A stretch of DNA of 64,000 bases from Candidatus Saccharimonadota bacterium (GCA_027312165.1 DAICXN010000002.1:1-64000), one strand, 5' to 3'. Numbered from the stretch's first letter, positions 35,868 through 43,938 are shown. Notes: generated by a model from the letters alone, not told the origin. Program-made: numbers and translations.

Positions 35868-37103
35868 CTAAACTATAAACCTCGTACTACTAAATGGAAT
35901 TTTGCGTTTCATAAACTGGTCTAGCCCTAGCGTATCAGCCGAATGAACTGTGCGCGGTCCCCAAAACTGATTGATATCATCTATCGCCGAAGTAAGCTTA
36001 TCTACACGAACACCTTCTCCAAAAAGGTCCGGCTGAGTGCTGTCCGCCGAAACTAAACCGTAGCAGGTTACGCCAATTTCATAAGCGGGCAGGGGAGCAG
36101 TGTAAAGCAATCCCCTGACGATTTCAAACAGCCCCGATTCATCGTCAATTGCCCTATTTTGTCGATATAAATTATGCCATCGTCCAGCGTGGTAGGTCTT
36201 TACATAGATCCTTACACCATGGGCCCTTACCTGCTGAGCTCGCAATTTACTTGCCAAATCCTCAGTTAGATTGTGAAATCGCCTAAGTATCTCGTCATAA
36301 CCCATCTCCCGATCATCAAGCACATATTGTCGACTGATTGTCTTTAGTTCGAAGTCTAGATCATCAACCTCCCAACCTCGAAGCCTCTTATACCAATCGC
36401 TGCCGCACTTGCTGCGAAACACCTGGCTCACCAAAATCGACTCTTCGGCATCCAAAAACTCCAACGGAGTGGTAATCCCCACTTGGCGCAGTCGCCTGCC
36501 GTAACCCCCAGCTATACCGTTTAAGTCTTCGAGTTCCAGATTTTCGTAAATCTGTCGCAGATTAAGGTGCGTTATCATGTTTAATCCGTCAGGCTTATTG
36601 AGGCTGGCGGCCGTTTTGGCAAGAAATCGATTAACGCCGATTCCGACATTGCACATCATATATTCGCCTATCTCTTCGCGTAGCCGCTGCTTAATCTCTC
36701 TGCCGACGTCCATTAAGTCTCTTTGCTGTATATCAATTGGGCTTTCGGAGAAATCAATCAAGCCTTCGTCAACGCTTTTCATACGAACCTTTGGTGAATA
36801 ATCTTCGAGTATAGACTTGAGCCGCCGACAAACATAACGGTACTTCGGAGGATCGCTCTCTATAGCAATCAGATCAGGACAGAGAAAGCGGGCGTCAGAT
36901 ACTCTCATACCCACCTTCACTCCCCTAGCCTTAGCCTCGTAGCTGGCGGTGACAATAGAAGTTCTCTCGGTACGGCGATTAACAACCGCCACTGGCCTGC
37001 CCCTAAGGAGGGGTCGAGATTGCTGCTCAATTGTCGCAAAACAACTATTGAGGTCGATGTGCATAATCATCGGCCGCGCAGTGTTAAAACCCTCAGCTGA
37101 CAT
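35868..37103 (-). CDS. Y-family DNA polymerase
   Basis: About 411 aa, DinB/UmuC-like translesion polymerase. PMIMHIDLNSCFATIEQQ (catalytic Asp), RTSIVTASYEAKARGVKVGM, MKSVDEGLIDFSE (catalytic Asp-Glu), NVGIGVNRFLAKTAASLNKPDG, HhH GIAGGYGRRLRQVGI, and a little-finger domain. ATG 37103 overlaps the end of the small upstream gene; an earlier start at 37148 would overlap more. A partner operon may form an inducible mutagenesis unit. Confidence 0.9.
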   Translation of the reverse strand: MSAEGFNTARPMIMHIDLNSCFATIEQQSRPLLRGRPVAVVNRRTERTSIVTASYEAKARGVKVGMRVSDARFLCPDLIAIESDPPKYRYVCRRLKSILEDYSPKVRMKSVDEGLIDFSESPIDIQQRDLMDVGREIKQRLREEIGEYMMCNVGIGVNRFLAKTAASLNKPDGLNMITHLNLRQIYENLELEDLNGIAGGYGRRLRQVGITTPLEFLDAEESILVSQVFRSKCGSDWYKRLRGWEVDDLDFELKTISRQYVLDDREMGYDEILRRFHNLTEDLASKLRAQQVRAHGVRIYVKTYHAGRWHNLYRQNRAIDDESGLFEIVRGLLYTAPLPAYEIGVTCYGLVSADSTQPDLFGEGVRVDKLTSAIDDINQFWGPRTVHSADTLGLDQFMKRKIPFSSTRFIV

Positions 37104-37359
37104 GGTCTGCCTCCCTAACCAGGCGCCAAACCAAGGTGACAGCATCAAACTCTAAACGATAGTCCGCTTGCCCGTCCGTTACGTCAAATACGTGGACCAT
37201 GCGAGACCCCCGCTCATTAGGAAAACCCAGTCCAATCTTAGAAATAACCACCTCCCTACCACTAGCTCGGCGGAACTTAATTGGTCGACAAGGCTTCCAG
37301 CCCAACCCAAAAACAGCTATCACCTCAACTCGTTCATTTAAGAATTGCTCATCATCCAT
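37093..37359 (-). CDS. Small partner of the Y-family polymerase
   Basis: 88 aa from ATG 37359, chosen because GAGGG lies five bases upstream; the frame is open to 37416. Sequence MDDEQFLNERVEVIAVFGLG, then a beta-rich part (REVVISKIGLGFPNERGSRMVHVFDVTDG). No family recognised. Overlaps the polymerase gene by 11 bases, so it likely works with it, in the way ImuA or UmuD-type partners do, but it has no visible LexA or RecA-like domain. Confidence 0.7.
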   Translation of the reverse strand: MDDEQFLNERVEVIAVFGLGWKPCRPIKFRRASGREVVISKIGLGFPNERGSRMVHVFDVTDGQADYRLEFDAVTLVWRLVREADHVS

Positions 37360-37556
37360 AGAAACCCTCTTCGTATTAAAAGAGAAACGATTGATATGGG
37401 TTCGCCCGTCCGACACCGGTGCGTTTCTTTCACCTGTTCGGCCGAAGACGATATGAATGACCAGCCACCAGGGACGCTCCTAGCGGTTCAAGACGCCGGA
37501 AGTAGTGTGGTGCGGTAATATAATTATAGCAGATAAATGCACATTAGAAATGGGAC
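37360..37556 (-). promoter_or_regulatory. Leader region of the polymerase operon
   Basis: A TATAAT on the minus strand (about 37520-37527) predicts a leader of about 150 bases before the first start codon. The leader is not a recognisable riboswitch, and I see no LexA-type box. Confidence 0.4.
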
Positions 37557-38138
37557 CTAATAGGCCCTCACCGCATGGTTAATACAGTAGTTGCCTACGG
37601 CGTCCGCGCAGCCAGACCAGGTTCTGGCATCGTCCGCCCAACCCAAAACACTACCACTGTCGCACAACTCGGACATCAGGCTCGCGTTTTGAGGCTCGCT
37701 TTTAATTCTAGTTAGCGCATATGCCGCTGGTCTTCCGTTTTTTCTACAAGAAACCACCATATATCTTGATTCGGAACGGTGACAGGATGGACCGTTCACG
37801 TCACAGCCATTTGGGTCGAGTATTTTTGCAGCATCCGGATAGCCCATGTCGACGAGACAGTCGATGATGCGCTTGCTCGGATCATATACACCAGTATAGT
37901 AGCCCGTGCCATGACCCTGACTGCCACAACCGCTACCTATACCGATCGCATCAGCACCCCGCTCAGTTGCAATGAGACCGATTATCTTAGCGATATTCGA
38001 TGCGCCGCTTCGTCTACTGGCATCGTGAGCGCGATCCTGCAGGCCGTTATAGGCTACGATCGAAATAGCAGCCAAGATGCCGATCACTACGATCACGATT
38101 AAAAGTTCGACTATTGTAAAACCATTAGCTCTTTTCAC
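37557..38138 (-). CDS. Type IV prepilin-like protein
   Basis: About 193 aa. Leader VKRANGFTIVELLIVIVVIG, helix, and YNGLQDRAHDASRRSGASN. The head carries eight or more Cys (GSGCGSQGHG, DPNGCDVNGPSCHRS, SCRKNG, LCDSG, SGCADAVGNYC), so it is probably disulfide-rich. Two GTG codons are possible. I use 38138 because TATACT (38146-38151) is seven bases upstream of it; the other GTG is one base after the -10. Confidence 0.86.
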   Translation of the reverse strand: MKRANGFTIVELLIVIVVIGILAAISIVAYNGLQDRAHDASRRSGASNIAKIIGLIATERGADAIGIGSGCGSQGHGTGYYTGVYDPSKRIIDCLVDMGYPDAAKILDPNGCDVNGPSCHRSESRYMVVSCRKNGRPAAYALTRIKSEPQNASLMSELCDSGSVLGWADDARTWSGCADAVGNYCINHAVRAY

Positions 38139-38232
38139 TGCCACAAGTATAGCCCAACAACAGCCACCTTGTCAATTTTACGCCGAAAGCCGAAGGTGCC
38201 CTGTAACCTCGCTATAGTGCTATAATTTGTCC

Positions 38233-38823
38233 ATGAAAAGCGAACGGCCAATAGTGTTAGTCGATATGGACGGAGTGCTTGCTGATTTTGATGGTGCCAC
38301 TGAAACATTTCTTCGAGATAGCCATCCTCATATTCCAATCATGGAGCGTAAAAACTTTTACTTTCGCGACGACTACCCGGACCCAGAGCATGAAGCGATA
38401 ATAAGCAAGCTGCACTCATCTCAAGGCTTTTTCTTAAATCTGCCGCCTATTAAGGGTGCGCTGGAGGGACTAGATAAAGTCGAGGAACTTGGCTATGAGG
38501 CACGCATTTGCTCGTCGCCACTTAGCAAAAACCTCTGGTGCGTCCAAGAAAAGCGCGAATGGCTACGGGTTCACCGAGGAAGACTGATGGCCGAAAGAGC
38601 CATTATTGACTCCAGCAAAGAAAACTATGACGGAATTGCCCTGGTCGACGATCGACCGGTTGTCCAAAATGCTGACATAGCATCCTGGAGTCACGTCGTG
38701 TTCGATCAGCCATATAACCGACACGTGGATGCGGATTTGCGCATCCAAGGCTGGGACGATCCAAACCTGGAATACGTACTTACAGAGTGCCTTGCCAGAT
38801 ACCGTCGTCGATCAGCAACCTAG
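38233..38823 (+). CDS. 5'(3')-deoxyribonucleotidase-like HAD hydrolase
   Basis: About 196 aa. HAD motif I VDMDGVLADFD at 10-20, motif II region ICSSPLS, and motif IV ALVDDRP. Resembles the NT5C family that removes phosphate from dUMP/dTMP. TATAAT (38221-38226, extended TGC) six bases before ATG 38233. Stands alone before tRNA-Met. Confidence 0.83.
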   Translation: MKSERPIVLVDMDGVLADFDGATETFLRDSHPHIPIMERKNFYFRDDYPDPEHEAIISKLHSSQGFFLNLPPIKGALEGLDKVEELGYEARICSSPLSKNLWCVQEKREWLRVHRGRLMAERAIIDSSKENYDGIALVDDRPVVQNADIASWSHVVFDQPYNRHVDADLRIQGWDDPNLEYVLTECLARYRRRSAT

Positions 38824-38827
38824 CATC

Positions 38828-38856
38828 TTGGAAAACACCAATTTCTCTGGTACAAT
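38828..38856 (+). promoter_or_regulatory. Promoter of tRNA-Met
   Basis: TTGGAA (38828-38833), 17 bases, TACAAT (38851-38856), then the tRNA at 38871. Confidence 0.7.
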
Positions 38857-38870
38857 TCATAAAGATACGA

Positions 38871-38947
38871 GGCAGCGTAGCTCAGTTGGTTAGAGCGTAG
38901 GACTCATAAGCCTAAGGTCACAAGTTCAATCCTTGTCGCTGCTACCA
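38871..38947 (+). tRNA. tRNA-Met (CAU), elongator
   Basis: Cloverleaf with acceptor GGCAGCG/CGCTGCT, D arm GTAGCTCAGTTGGTTAGAGC, anticodon loop CTCATAA, T loop GTTCAAT, encoded CCA. D and variable regions resemble elongator tRNA-Met, as opposed to the other two CAU tRNAs of the window. Confidence 0.92.
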
Positions 38948-38960
38948 AGAAATCATTAAA

Positions 38961-38992
38961 ATATGACCCCCGAATTGGCGGTCATATTTTTT
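38961..38992 (+). terminator. Bidirectional terminator
   Basis: ATATGACC-N11-GGTCATAT followed by a T run. Ends the tRNA-Met transcript and, on the other strand, can end the YggT-like gene. Confidence 0.85.
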
Positions 38993-39009
38993 AGTGTTTA
39001 AGGGCGTGG

Positions 39010-39402
39010 CTAAACTTCGCGGGCGCCATTTAAGGTAAATAGCTTTGCAATACCCCAGGCCAACAAACCGTAAACTACAATCGCGACCAGACTTGCGGTA
39101 TCAAAGAAAAACTCTCCATAAGTTGGCGAGCCAAAGATTCCGCTAAACGGTGCTGCAAAGAATCCGCCGATTGCGTAAACTAGATCGACAAATAAATTGC
39201 CCTGATTTGCGCCAAGTAGCAACAAGATCAGTCTTAGTGCCAAGAAAACCATGATAAATCCAGCGACATACCAAACGATTCGCTGCGCGACTACTGCTCC
39301 GTCGCTAACACGAGCTTGCGATACAGTTTGACGCTGCACATTGGTAGGCCCGTCCTGCACCTCGGTTGTTCGTACTTCAGTGGTTCGTTGCTCTTCGTCC
39401 AT
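39010..39402 (-). CDS. YggT-like membrane protein
   Basis: 130 aa from ATG 39402, which has GGAGG five to six bases upstream (a GTG two codons earlier is inside the ribosome site). A hydrophilic start of about 45 residues with repeated TTEVRTTEVQ, then two helices (IVWYVAGFIMVFLALRLILLLLG and FDTASLVAIVVYGLLAWGIAKLF) around an ANQGNLFVDLVYAIGGFFAAPFSGIFG loop, as in the YggT family. Function unclear, linked to turgor or division in other bacteria. Confidence 0.8.
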   Translation of the reverse strand: MDEEQRTTEVRTTEVQDGPTNVQRQTVSQARVSDGAVVAQRIVWYVAGFIMVFLALRLILLLLGANQGNLFVDLVYAIGGFFAAPFSGIFGSPTYGEFFFDTASLVAIVVYGLLAWGIAKLFTLNGAREV

Positions 39403-39514
39403 ATACACCTCCGTTTATGGTTGTGTCACTATATTAGCATATTTTTGGACTATTTTACTTGGCGATACCGCTTATGATACACTGATAGTCAGGAAATAAT
39501 ACACAAAAATATAT

Positions 39515-40246
39515 ATGGACCTCGCTCTAATCTCATCATTTGCAATTATCGTCTTCTCCGGACTGATACACGCTAGCTTTCAATTGAGTGTCAGCGTCCT
39601 GACTCTCCTTAGTGGCCACTCACTTGGGCGAAAAACAGCCCACCGAAAGGTTATGAGATTGATGAACAGCTTTATTACCGGAGTGCTGGTTTTGACACTG
39701 TTGCTAATTTCGGCTTTCGCCTACTATATGACCGTGTTTATCAGACACTCTGCAACCACCGAACAGCTTGTCGCAGCTATAGTTTGCGGGCTACTTGCGG
39801 GACTGGGCCTAGCGACGTGGGCTTTTTACTACCGTAAAGGTGAAGGTACGGCCCTCTGGCTACCCCGGAATATGGCGCGCTACCTGAGCAGCCGAACTAA
39901 GGCCACCAAAAATAGCGCCGAAGCATTTGGACTGGGTGCCGCTAGCGTAGTGGCTGAGCTAGTCTTCGTGCTGGCGCCGATGTTGGCAGCGGCATTGGCT
40001 ATCGTGACGCTACCGGGAGTCTGGTGGCAAATCGGCGGCATAATTACCTATACCGTCATCTCATTGACCTCCCTACTGGCCGTTTTTGTGCTGGTCGGCG
40101 GCGGACACCGCATCAGCAGGTTACAAGCCTGGCGAGAAAAGAATAAACGATTCTTGCAATTTGTTGGTGGCGGAAGCCTACTCATCCTCGCCGCTTACAT
40201 CTTTGTCGATCGGCTAATCGGGATTAGTCTATATGGAGCGTTTTAA
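39515..40246 (+). CDS. Six-helix membrane protein of the FAD operon
   Basis: 243 aa; helices at about 5-32, 50-78, 82-105, 138-160, 165-195 and 215-235, with a basic loop RKTAHRKVMRLM. Reminiscent of the transporter/thiol-carrier membrane families (CcdA/LysE-like topology) but with no conserved cysteines. The stop overlaps the next start by one base, so it belongs to a three-gene operon. Not recognised as a known family. Confidence 0.7.
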   Translation: MDLALISSFAIIVFSGLIHASFQLSVSVLTLLSGHSLGRKTAHRKVMRLMNSFITGVLVLTLLLISAFAYYMTVFIRHSATTEQLVAAIVCGLLAGLGLATWAFYYRKGEGTALWLPRNMARYLSSRTKATKNSAEAFGLGAASVVAELVFVLAPMLAAALAIVTLPGVWWQIGGIITYTVISLTSLLAVFVLVGGGHRISRLQAWREKNKRFLQFVGGGSLLILAAYIFVDRLIGISLYGAF

Positions 40247-40530
40247 TGAGTCAGAGAATTGATGTAATAAAAGCCCGCGGCAAGAGGCCGAGCGAGGAAT
40301 TTAACCCAGGCAAGCTCAAGCAAAGCATCATCGCCGCCTGCCTAAGTCTGCGCGCACCCGAAGGTCAGGCCGAAGAGATCGCTCAAGCAGTCGAAAAAGG
40401 TGTCCTAGCCTGGTGCGAGGGCAAGTCAGAGATCACGAGCGACGACATCCGGCGAGTCGGAGCGGCCATCCTTCAGAAACACCACACGGAAGCGGCATAT
40501 CTATACAAACAACAACTAACGGTACTATAA
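40246..40530 (+). CDS. Standalone ATP-cone domain protein
   Basis: 94 aa made of a single ATP-cone: VIKARGKRPSEEFNPGKLKQS, IIAACLSLRAPEGQAEEIAQAV, EITSDDIRRVGAAILQKHHTEAAYLY. ATP-cones normally sit on ribonucleotide reductases or NrdR and sense ATP/dATP. Here it has no attached enzyme or zinc finger. Located between a membrane protein and an oxidoreductase, nine bases before the latter; it may regulate them by nucleotide state. Confidence 0.85.
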   Translation: MSQRIDVIKARGKRPSEEFNPGKLKQSIIAACLSLRAPEGQAEEIAQAVEKGVLAWCEGKSEITSDDIRRVGAAILQKHHTEAAYLYKQQLTVL

Positions 40531-40539
40531 GGGGCAATA

Positions 40540-41913
40540 ATGGCACAGAAACCAACATTTGACTACGACATCATCATTATTGGTAGCGGTGCTGGCGGCA
40601 GTCCAGCGGCTTCGATAGCTGCTCGCGCCGGCAAGAGCGTCGCCGTTATCGAAAAAGGTGAATTTGGCGGCGAATCACCCAACTGGGGTGAGATACCAGT
40701 TGGCGCCATGCTACACGCCGCCCACATCTACGACACCGCCAAGCAAAGTGCTGCTTTTGGCCTAAGAACCGCTACTGTTGGATACAACTATCCCTCACTA
40801 CTGTCTTGGCGTGACACGACCATCAAGCGCACCGGCGCTGCAGGCAACCGCCGCTACTACGAAAAACAAGGCATCAGTGCCTTTAGCGGTGCAGCCCACT
40901 TCCTTAGCCCCAACGAAATTAGCGTGAATCGCCGCCACTTATCGGCACGTAAATTCCTGATTGCTACCGGATCAGAGTGGCTCATACCAGAGATTCCGGG
41001 TATCGCCGACACCCCCTACCACACCCCAAGGACCATCTTAAATACCACTCGGCCACCGAAGTCCCTGTTTATAATCGGCTCAGGCTCAACTGCCACTGAA
41101 CTCGCCTGCCTGATGTCAATTTTCGGCACCAAAGTCTATCTATCCGATCCAGCATCGAGAATTTTGCCAGAATACGACAGCGACGTTTCCGAGCTATTGA
41201 GTGACCAATTTCAAAAGCATCGTGGTATGACTATCTTGACCCAAACAAAGGTAGTAGCACTACAGAAAGATGGCATGTACAAGCGTGTTACCTACAGCCG
41301 ATCAGGTACAGAACGAACCGTCAAGGTAGACGAGGTACTGATTGCTGATGATAGAGCACCGGCTACTGACTTGGGGCTTGAAAATGCAGGAGTCAAATAC
41401 AACAGCCACGGCGTAGTGGTTGACGCCCACCTGCAAACATCCGCCAGGCACATCTTCGCAGCCGGCTCCTGCGTTCACCCCGGAACTCCAACTCATGAAA
41501 TTTTAATGCAAAGCCGAGTTGCCGCCCTCAACCTGATGCACAACAAATTCACAGCCGTTGACACCCACTTGCCTCTTCAGGTCACACGTACCCATCCTGG
41601 AGTTGCCAGGGTCGGCCTGTCGGAGGATGACTGCCTCAGGAGAGACTTGAGAGTGAAGGTTGCAACCGCCCCTTTGACACTCACACCCCGAAGCAACATC
41701 ACCGATCAGCGAGTGGGCTTTGTTAAGCTAGTTGCCGATAAAAAAGGCGTGTTGATTGGAGCGACAATTATTGCCCCCCATGCTAGCGAGATGATCCATG
41801 AATTAGCTCTAGCTATAAAGCACGGCATGACCGCCAGGGACATATTCTCAACCCCTCACGAGTTCTCTTCATGGTCGGAAGCTATAAGAGTTGCAGCCAG
41901 TAAGCTTCTCTAG
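40540..41913 (+). CDS. FAD oxidoreductase of the disulfide reductase family lacking the redox cysteines
   Basis: 457 aa, flavoprotein of the dihydrolipoyl dehydrogenase/mercuric reductase family. FAD site IIIIGSGAGGSPAA (residues 11-24), NAD site FIIGSGSTATELACLM, C-terminal dimerisation domain, and HEFSSWSEAIR in place of the catalytic HxxPT-SE. The canonical GGxCxxxxC is GGESPNWGE: the two cysteines are Ser46 and Glu51. So it cannot be a thiol-disulfide reductase; it may act as a transhydrogenase or quinone/other oxidoreductase. Downstream gene of the three-gene operon. Confidence 0.85.
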   Translation: MAQKPTFDYDIIIIGSGAGGSPAASIAARAGKSVAVIEKGEFGGESPNWGEIPVGAMLHAAHIYDTAKQSAAFGLRTATVGYNYPSLLSWRDTTIKRTGAAGNRRYYEKQGISAFSGAAHFLSPNEISVNRRHLSARKFLIATGSEWLIPEIPGIADTPYHTPRTILNTTRPPKSLFIIGSGSTATELACLMSIFGTKVYLSDPASRILPEYDSDVSELLSDQFQKHRGMTILTQTKVVALQKDGMYKRVTYSRSGTERTVKVDEVLIADDRAPATDLGLENAGVKYNSHGVVVDAHLQTSARHIFAAGSCVHPGTPTHEILMQSRVAALNLMHNKFTAVDTHLPLQVTRTHPGVARVGLSEDDCLRRDLRVKVATAPLTLTPRSNITDQRVGFVKLVADKKGVLIGATIIAPHASEMIHELALAIKHGMTARDIFSTPHEFSSWSEAIRVAASKLL

Positions 41914-41928
41914 AAGCCCTCTTTAGGA

Positions 41929-41934
41929 TATAAT
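41929..41934 (+). promoter_or_regulatory. -10 element of tRNA-Ile2
   Basis: TATAAT ten bases upstream of the tRNA; no clear -35. Confidence 0.5.
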
Positions 41935-41943
41935 AGGCGTCAC

Positions 41944-42019
41944 GGGGGTGTAGCTCAGCGGTCAGAGCAGCGGGCTCATAACCTGTTGGTCGCTGGTTCA
42001 ATCCCAGCCACCCCCACCA
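41944..42019 (+). tRNA. tRNA-Ile2 (CAU, lysidine type)
   Basis: Acceptor GGGGGTG/CACCCCC, D arm TAGCTCAGCGGTCAGAGC, anticodon loop CTCATAA, T arm CGCTGGTTCAATCCCAGC, encoded CCA. Its variable and T arms look like tRNA-Ile2 of other bacteria; TilS at 34735 would modify the C34. Confidence 0.85.
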
Positions 42020-42043
42020 TGAAACTTTTGATTAACCAAAAAA

Positions 42044-42481
42044 ATGCTAAACAAAACACAAATTAATCTCAAGCGTCTCGTTTATCGACTTCGTCGAGAT
42101 TATTTAACCTTGAATAACATCGTTGTAGTAGTGGCACTTTTTATATCACTCAACTGGACCTGGAACTCAATCGAGGTAATGCAGCAGAACTACCAGCTCC
42201 AACAGTCCGTTGATGCCAAGCGTCAGCAGGTGGCGCTCGAGAGTCTAAGGGTTGACACCCTAGAGCTTGAAAGCAAATACTATACCACCCTTGAATACCA
42301 GGAGCTGGCAGTCCGCGAAAGACTCGGAAAAGCCATGCCTGGTGAGCACGTCGTTATCGTTCCCTCTACTGAAAAAAGTACCAACTCTGCCGGTACAAAT
42401 CGAAGAGCCGCCTCCGAACCAAGCAACCTCCAGCAGTGGCGCGACTTCCTATTCGGCGGCCCAAGAGACTTGCAAAACTAG
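42044..42481 (+). CDS. FtsB/DivIC-like septum protein
   Basis: 145 aa. Basic start, one membrane helix (about 24-42, NIVVVVALFISLNWTW), a coiled coil (48-85, LQQSVDAKRQQVALESLRVDTLELESKYY), then LAVRERLGKAMPGEHVVIVP, the typical septum-initiator motif, and a Ser/Arg-rich tail. Belongs to the divisome bridge with FtsL. It follows tRNA-Ile2 by 24 bases and may use the tRNA promoter. Confidence 0.82.
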   Translation: MLNKTQINLKRLVYRLRRDYLTLNNIVVVVALFISLNWTWNSIEVMQQNYQLQQSVDAKRQQVALESLRVDTLELESKYYTTLEYQELAVRERLGKAMPGEHVVIVPSTEKSTNSAGTNRRAASEPSNLQQWRDFLFGGPRDLQN

Positions 42482-42518
42482 TTAAACTTTGATATTATAT
42501 CCTATGTGCCATAGATAT

Positions 42519-42544
42519 GAGCAGTCTGGTAGCTCGGTTGGCAC
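42519..42544 (+). pseudogene. tRNA-fMet fragment (D arm duplicate)
   Basis: GAGCAGTCTGGTAGCTCGGTTGGC differs at two sites from the same part of the true tRNA-fMet 62 bases downstream (GAGCAGTCCGGTAGCTCGTTTGGC). No anticodon or T arm follows, so it is a remnant of a partial duplication. Confidence 0.75.
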
Positions 42545-42574
42545 TTATATACCAGGTCATGAAAAACCAATTAT

Positions 42575-42651
42575 CGCGGGGTAGAGCAGTCCGGTAGCTC
42601 GTTTGGCTCATAACCAAAAGGTCGTAGGTTCAAATCCTACCCCCGCAACCA
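42575..42651 (+). tRNA. tRNA-fMet (CAU), initiator
   Basis: CGCGGGG/CCCCGCA with the C1-A72 mismatch that marks initiator tRNAs, anticodon loop CTCATAA, T arm GTAGGTTCAAATCCTAC, encoded CCA. The anticodon stem has TTTGG/CCAAA, two rather than three G-C pairs next to the loop. Confidence 0.94.
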
Positions 42652-42691
42652 AGAAAACACCCTCATCGAAAGATGGGGGTATTTTCTTGGT
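42648..42691 (+). terminator. Strong terminator after tRNA-fMet
   Basis: ACCAAGAAAA-C-ACCCTCATC-GAAA-GATGGGGGT-A-TTTTCTTGGT: near-perfect hairpin overlapping the CCA end. It also faces the end of the minus-strand gene at 42694. Confidence 0.85.
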
Positions 42692-42693
42692 CA

Positions 42694-43191
42694 CTACCTA
42701 GTGCTCAACAGGATCCTCGACAAGATGTAGCCGGCTAGAAAATGCGTCAGAGTCACCGATCCTGCGACCAACACAGCCGGGTAGCTGCTCAACCAGCCAT
42801 TCACCCAGGCAGCAAGCAGTATCATCGATAGGCCAAAGTAAACAAACAAAAAGACCGTGGAGGACTGCTCGTAGGCATAGTAGACATTGCGTACAAAATT
42901 AAACCACGATATCATCCCATAACCGAGAGCTAGCCAAACCAAAAACGTAAATGAAATAGTCGTCAGATTGCCCGATGACCAGAGAGAGCTGATATTTGAG
43001 AATAGCAATCCTACCAAAAAAAGGATTAGACTACCAAAAAAGGCGGTCCGCAGATGCGCCCGTCTCGGTCGACGCGCTAACTGAATTTCCTCTAGCCGCC
43101 TTTCGTCTTCTCGGCGTTCATCTGACGTCTTTGCCTTGAAATATAGTTGGGCTAATTGTTCGCCGCGAAGGCCTTTATTTTTGTTTTCCAT
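42694..43191 (-). CDS. Four-helix membrane protein, unknown
   Basis: 165 aa: a charged cytoplasmic start (about 45 residues, DERREDERRLEEIQLARRPRR) and about four helices (48-66, 78-100, 112-130, 138-160). No family recognised. The ATG is preceded by a short A/T-rich stretch. Confidence 0.65.
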   Translation of the reverse strand: MENKNKGLRGEQLAQLYFKAKTSDERREDERRLEEIQLARRPRRAHLRTAFFGSLILFLVGLLFSNISSLWSSGNLTTISFTFLVWLALGYGMISWFNFVRNVYYAYEQSSTVFLFVYFGLSMILLAAWVNGWLSSYPAVLVAGSVTLTHFLAGYILSRILLSTR

Positions 43192-43224
43192 AGTTTATCG
43201 TAATTATAGCACTATCAGATAAGG

Positions 43225-43641
43225 TCAATATCCCCTGCGTAGCCGTTCAGCTCGTCGCTCATCTCGTGCTCGCTCAATCGCTATGCGTCGGCTACGATCG
43301 CTTTGAGATTCGCCCTCCTGCCTTACCCTGGCTTCATTGTGGAGTCGCAGAGCTGCCCTGGCCGCACTTAGGCCAAGTAGATTAATTCTGAGCTGTTCGT
43401 CCGTTGGTCGCTCCACTGGTGCACTCCAGTTTGGATCTAGGTCACTGTCACTCGGCTCTCGGTATGCACGACCCAACGGCCTCTTGCGGCTTGGATTAGG
43501 TTTTCTGTCTTGACGCCGCAAGGGCAGATCATCTGAAGCACCCTCGCGATATAAAGACTCAGCAATGTTACCCACCCCTTGATCTGCCCTAGCCTCTGCT
43601 CGGTCATAAGACTCGTCTGAAAAGTTACGACGGTTTTCCAT
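43225..43641 (-). CDS. Highly charged protein, unknown
   Basis: 138 aa, rich in Arg, Asp, Glu; probably disordered, with a helical end (RIAIERARDERRAERLRRGY). TATAAG (43648-43653, extended TGT) ends six bases before the ATG. No known domain. It could be a nucleic-acid- or membrane-associated accessory protein. Confidence 0.65.
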   Translation of the reverse strand: MENRRNFSDESYDRAEARADQGVGNIAESLYREGASDDLPLRRQDRKPNPSRKRPLGRAYREPSDSDLDPNWSAPVERPTDEQLRINLLGLSAARAALRLHNEARVRQEGESQSDRSRRIAIERARDERRAERLRRGY

Positions 43642-43691
43642 GCTTTACTTATAACACAAAAAGTTAAAAAATGCAATACCTATTTCAAATT

Positions 43692-43722
43692 AAAACCCCC
43701 TCAAGCTCGGAGAGGGGGTTTT
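43692..43722. terminator. Symmetric terminator
   Basis: AAAACCCCCTC-N9-GAGGGGGTTTT: hairpin with A and T runs on both strands. On the minus strand it ends the unit that contains the small membrane protein at 43792. Confidence 0.85.
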
Positions 43723-43791
43723 GGCACCTGTTTGTTTGATATAACTGTACCACTAACGATGCTTATGTTACAAGCAGTTTTATTGACAACA

Positions 43792-43938
43792 CTACTTTGA
43801 GCGGAAAACTTTGACGATGACAGTGTAGATTGCCACCACCCATACGCCAATAACCGCTAGCCATGACCCAAAGTCAAACAAGGTATTACCCCTTGCTGCT
43901 ACCACCTTTAAGTCATCTATCGGCGGAATAAGTGGCAA
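43792..43938 (-). CDS. Small bitopic membrane protein (48 aa)
   Basis: A reading frame from TTG 43938 (or ATG 43956 inside the preceding terminator) to TAG at 43792: PLIPPIDDLKVVAARGNTLF, then one strong helix SWLAVIGVWVVAIYTVIVK and FRSK. The helix and following basic residues look genuine; the start codon is uncertain. Lies between two terminators, so its expression depends on read-through or a promoter inside 43940-43990. Confidence 0.5.
   Translation of the reverse strand: MPLIPPIDDLKVVAARGNTLFDFGSWLAVIGVWVVAIYTVIVKVFRSK

Noticed and set aside
37417-37556. Riboswitch in the polymerase leader
   Set aside because: No recognisable conserved aptamer motif; only weak local pairing.
42044-42481. 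Phage or mobile element near the tRNAs
   Set aside because: No integrase, repeats of attachment type or phage genes around any of the four tRNAs; the only duplicate is the fMet fragment.
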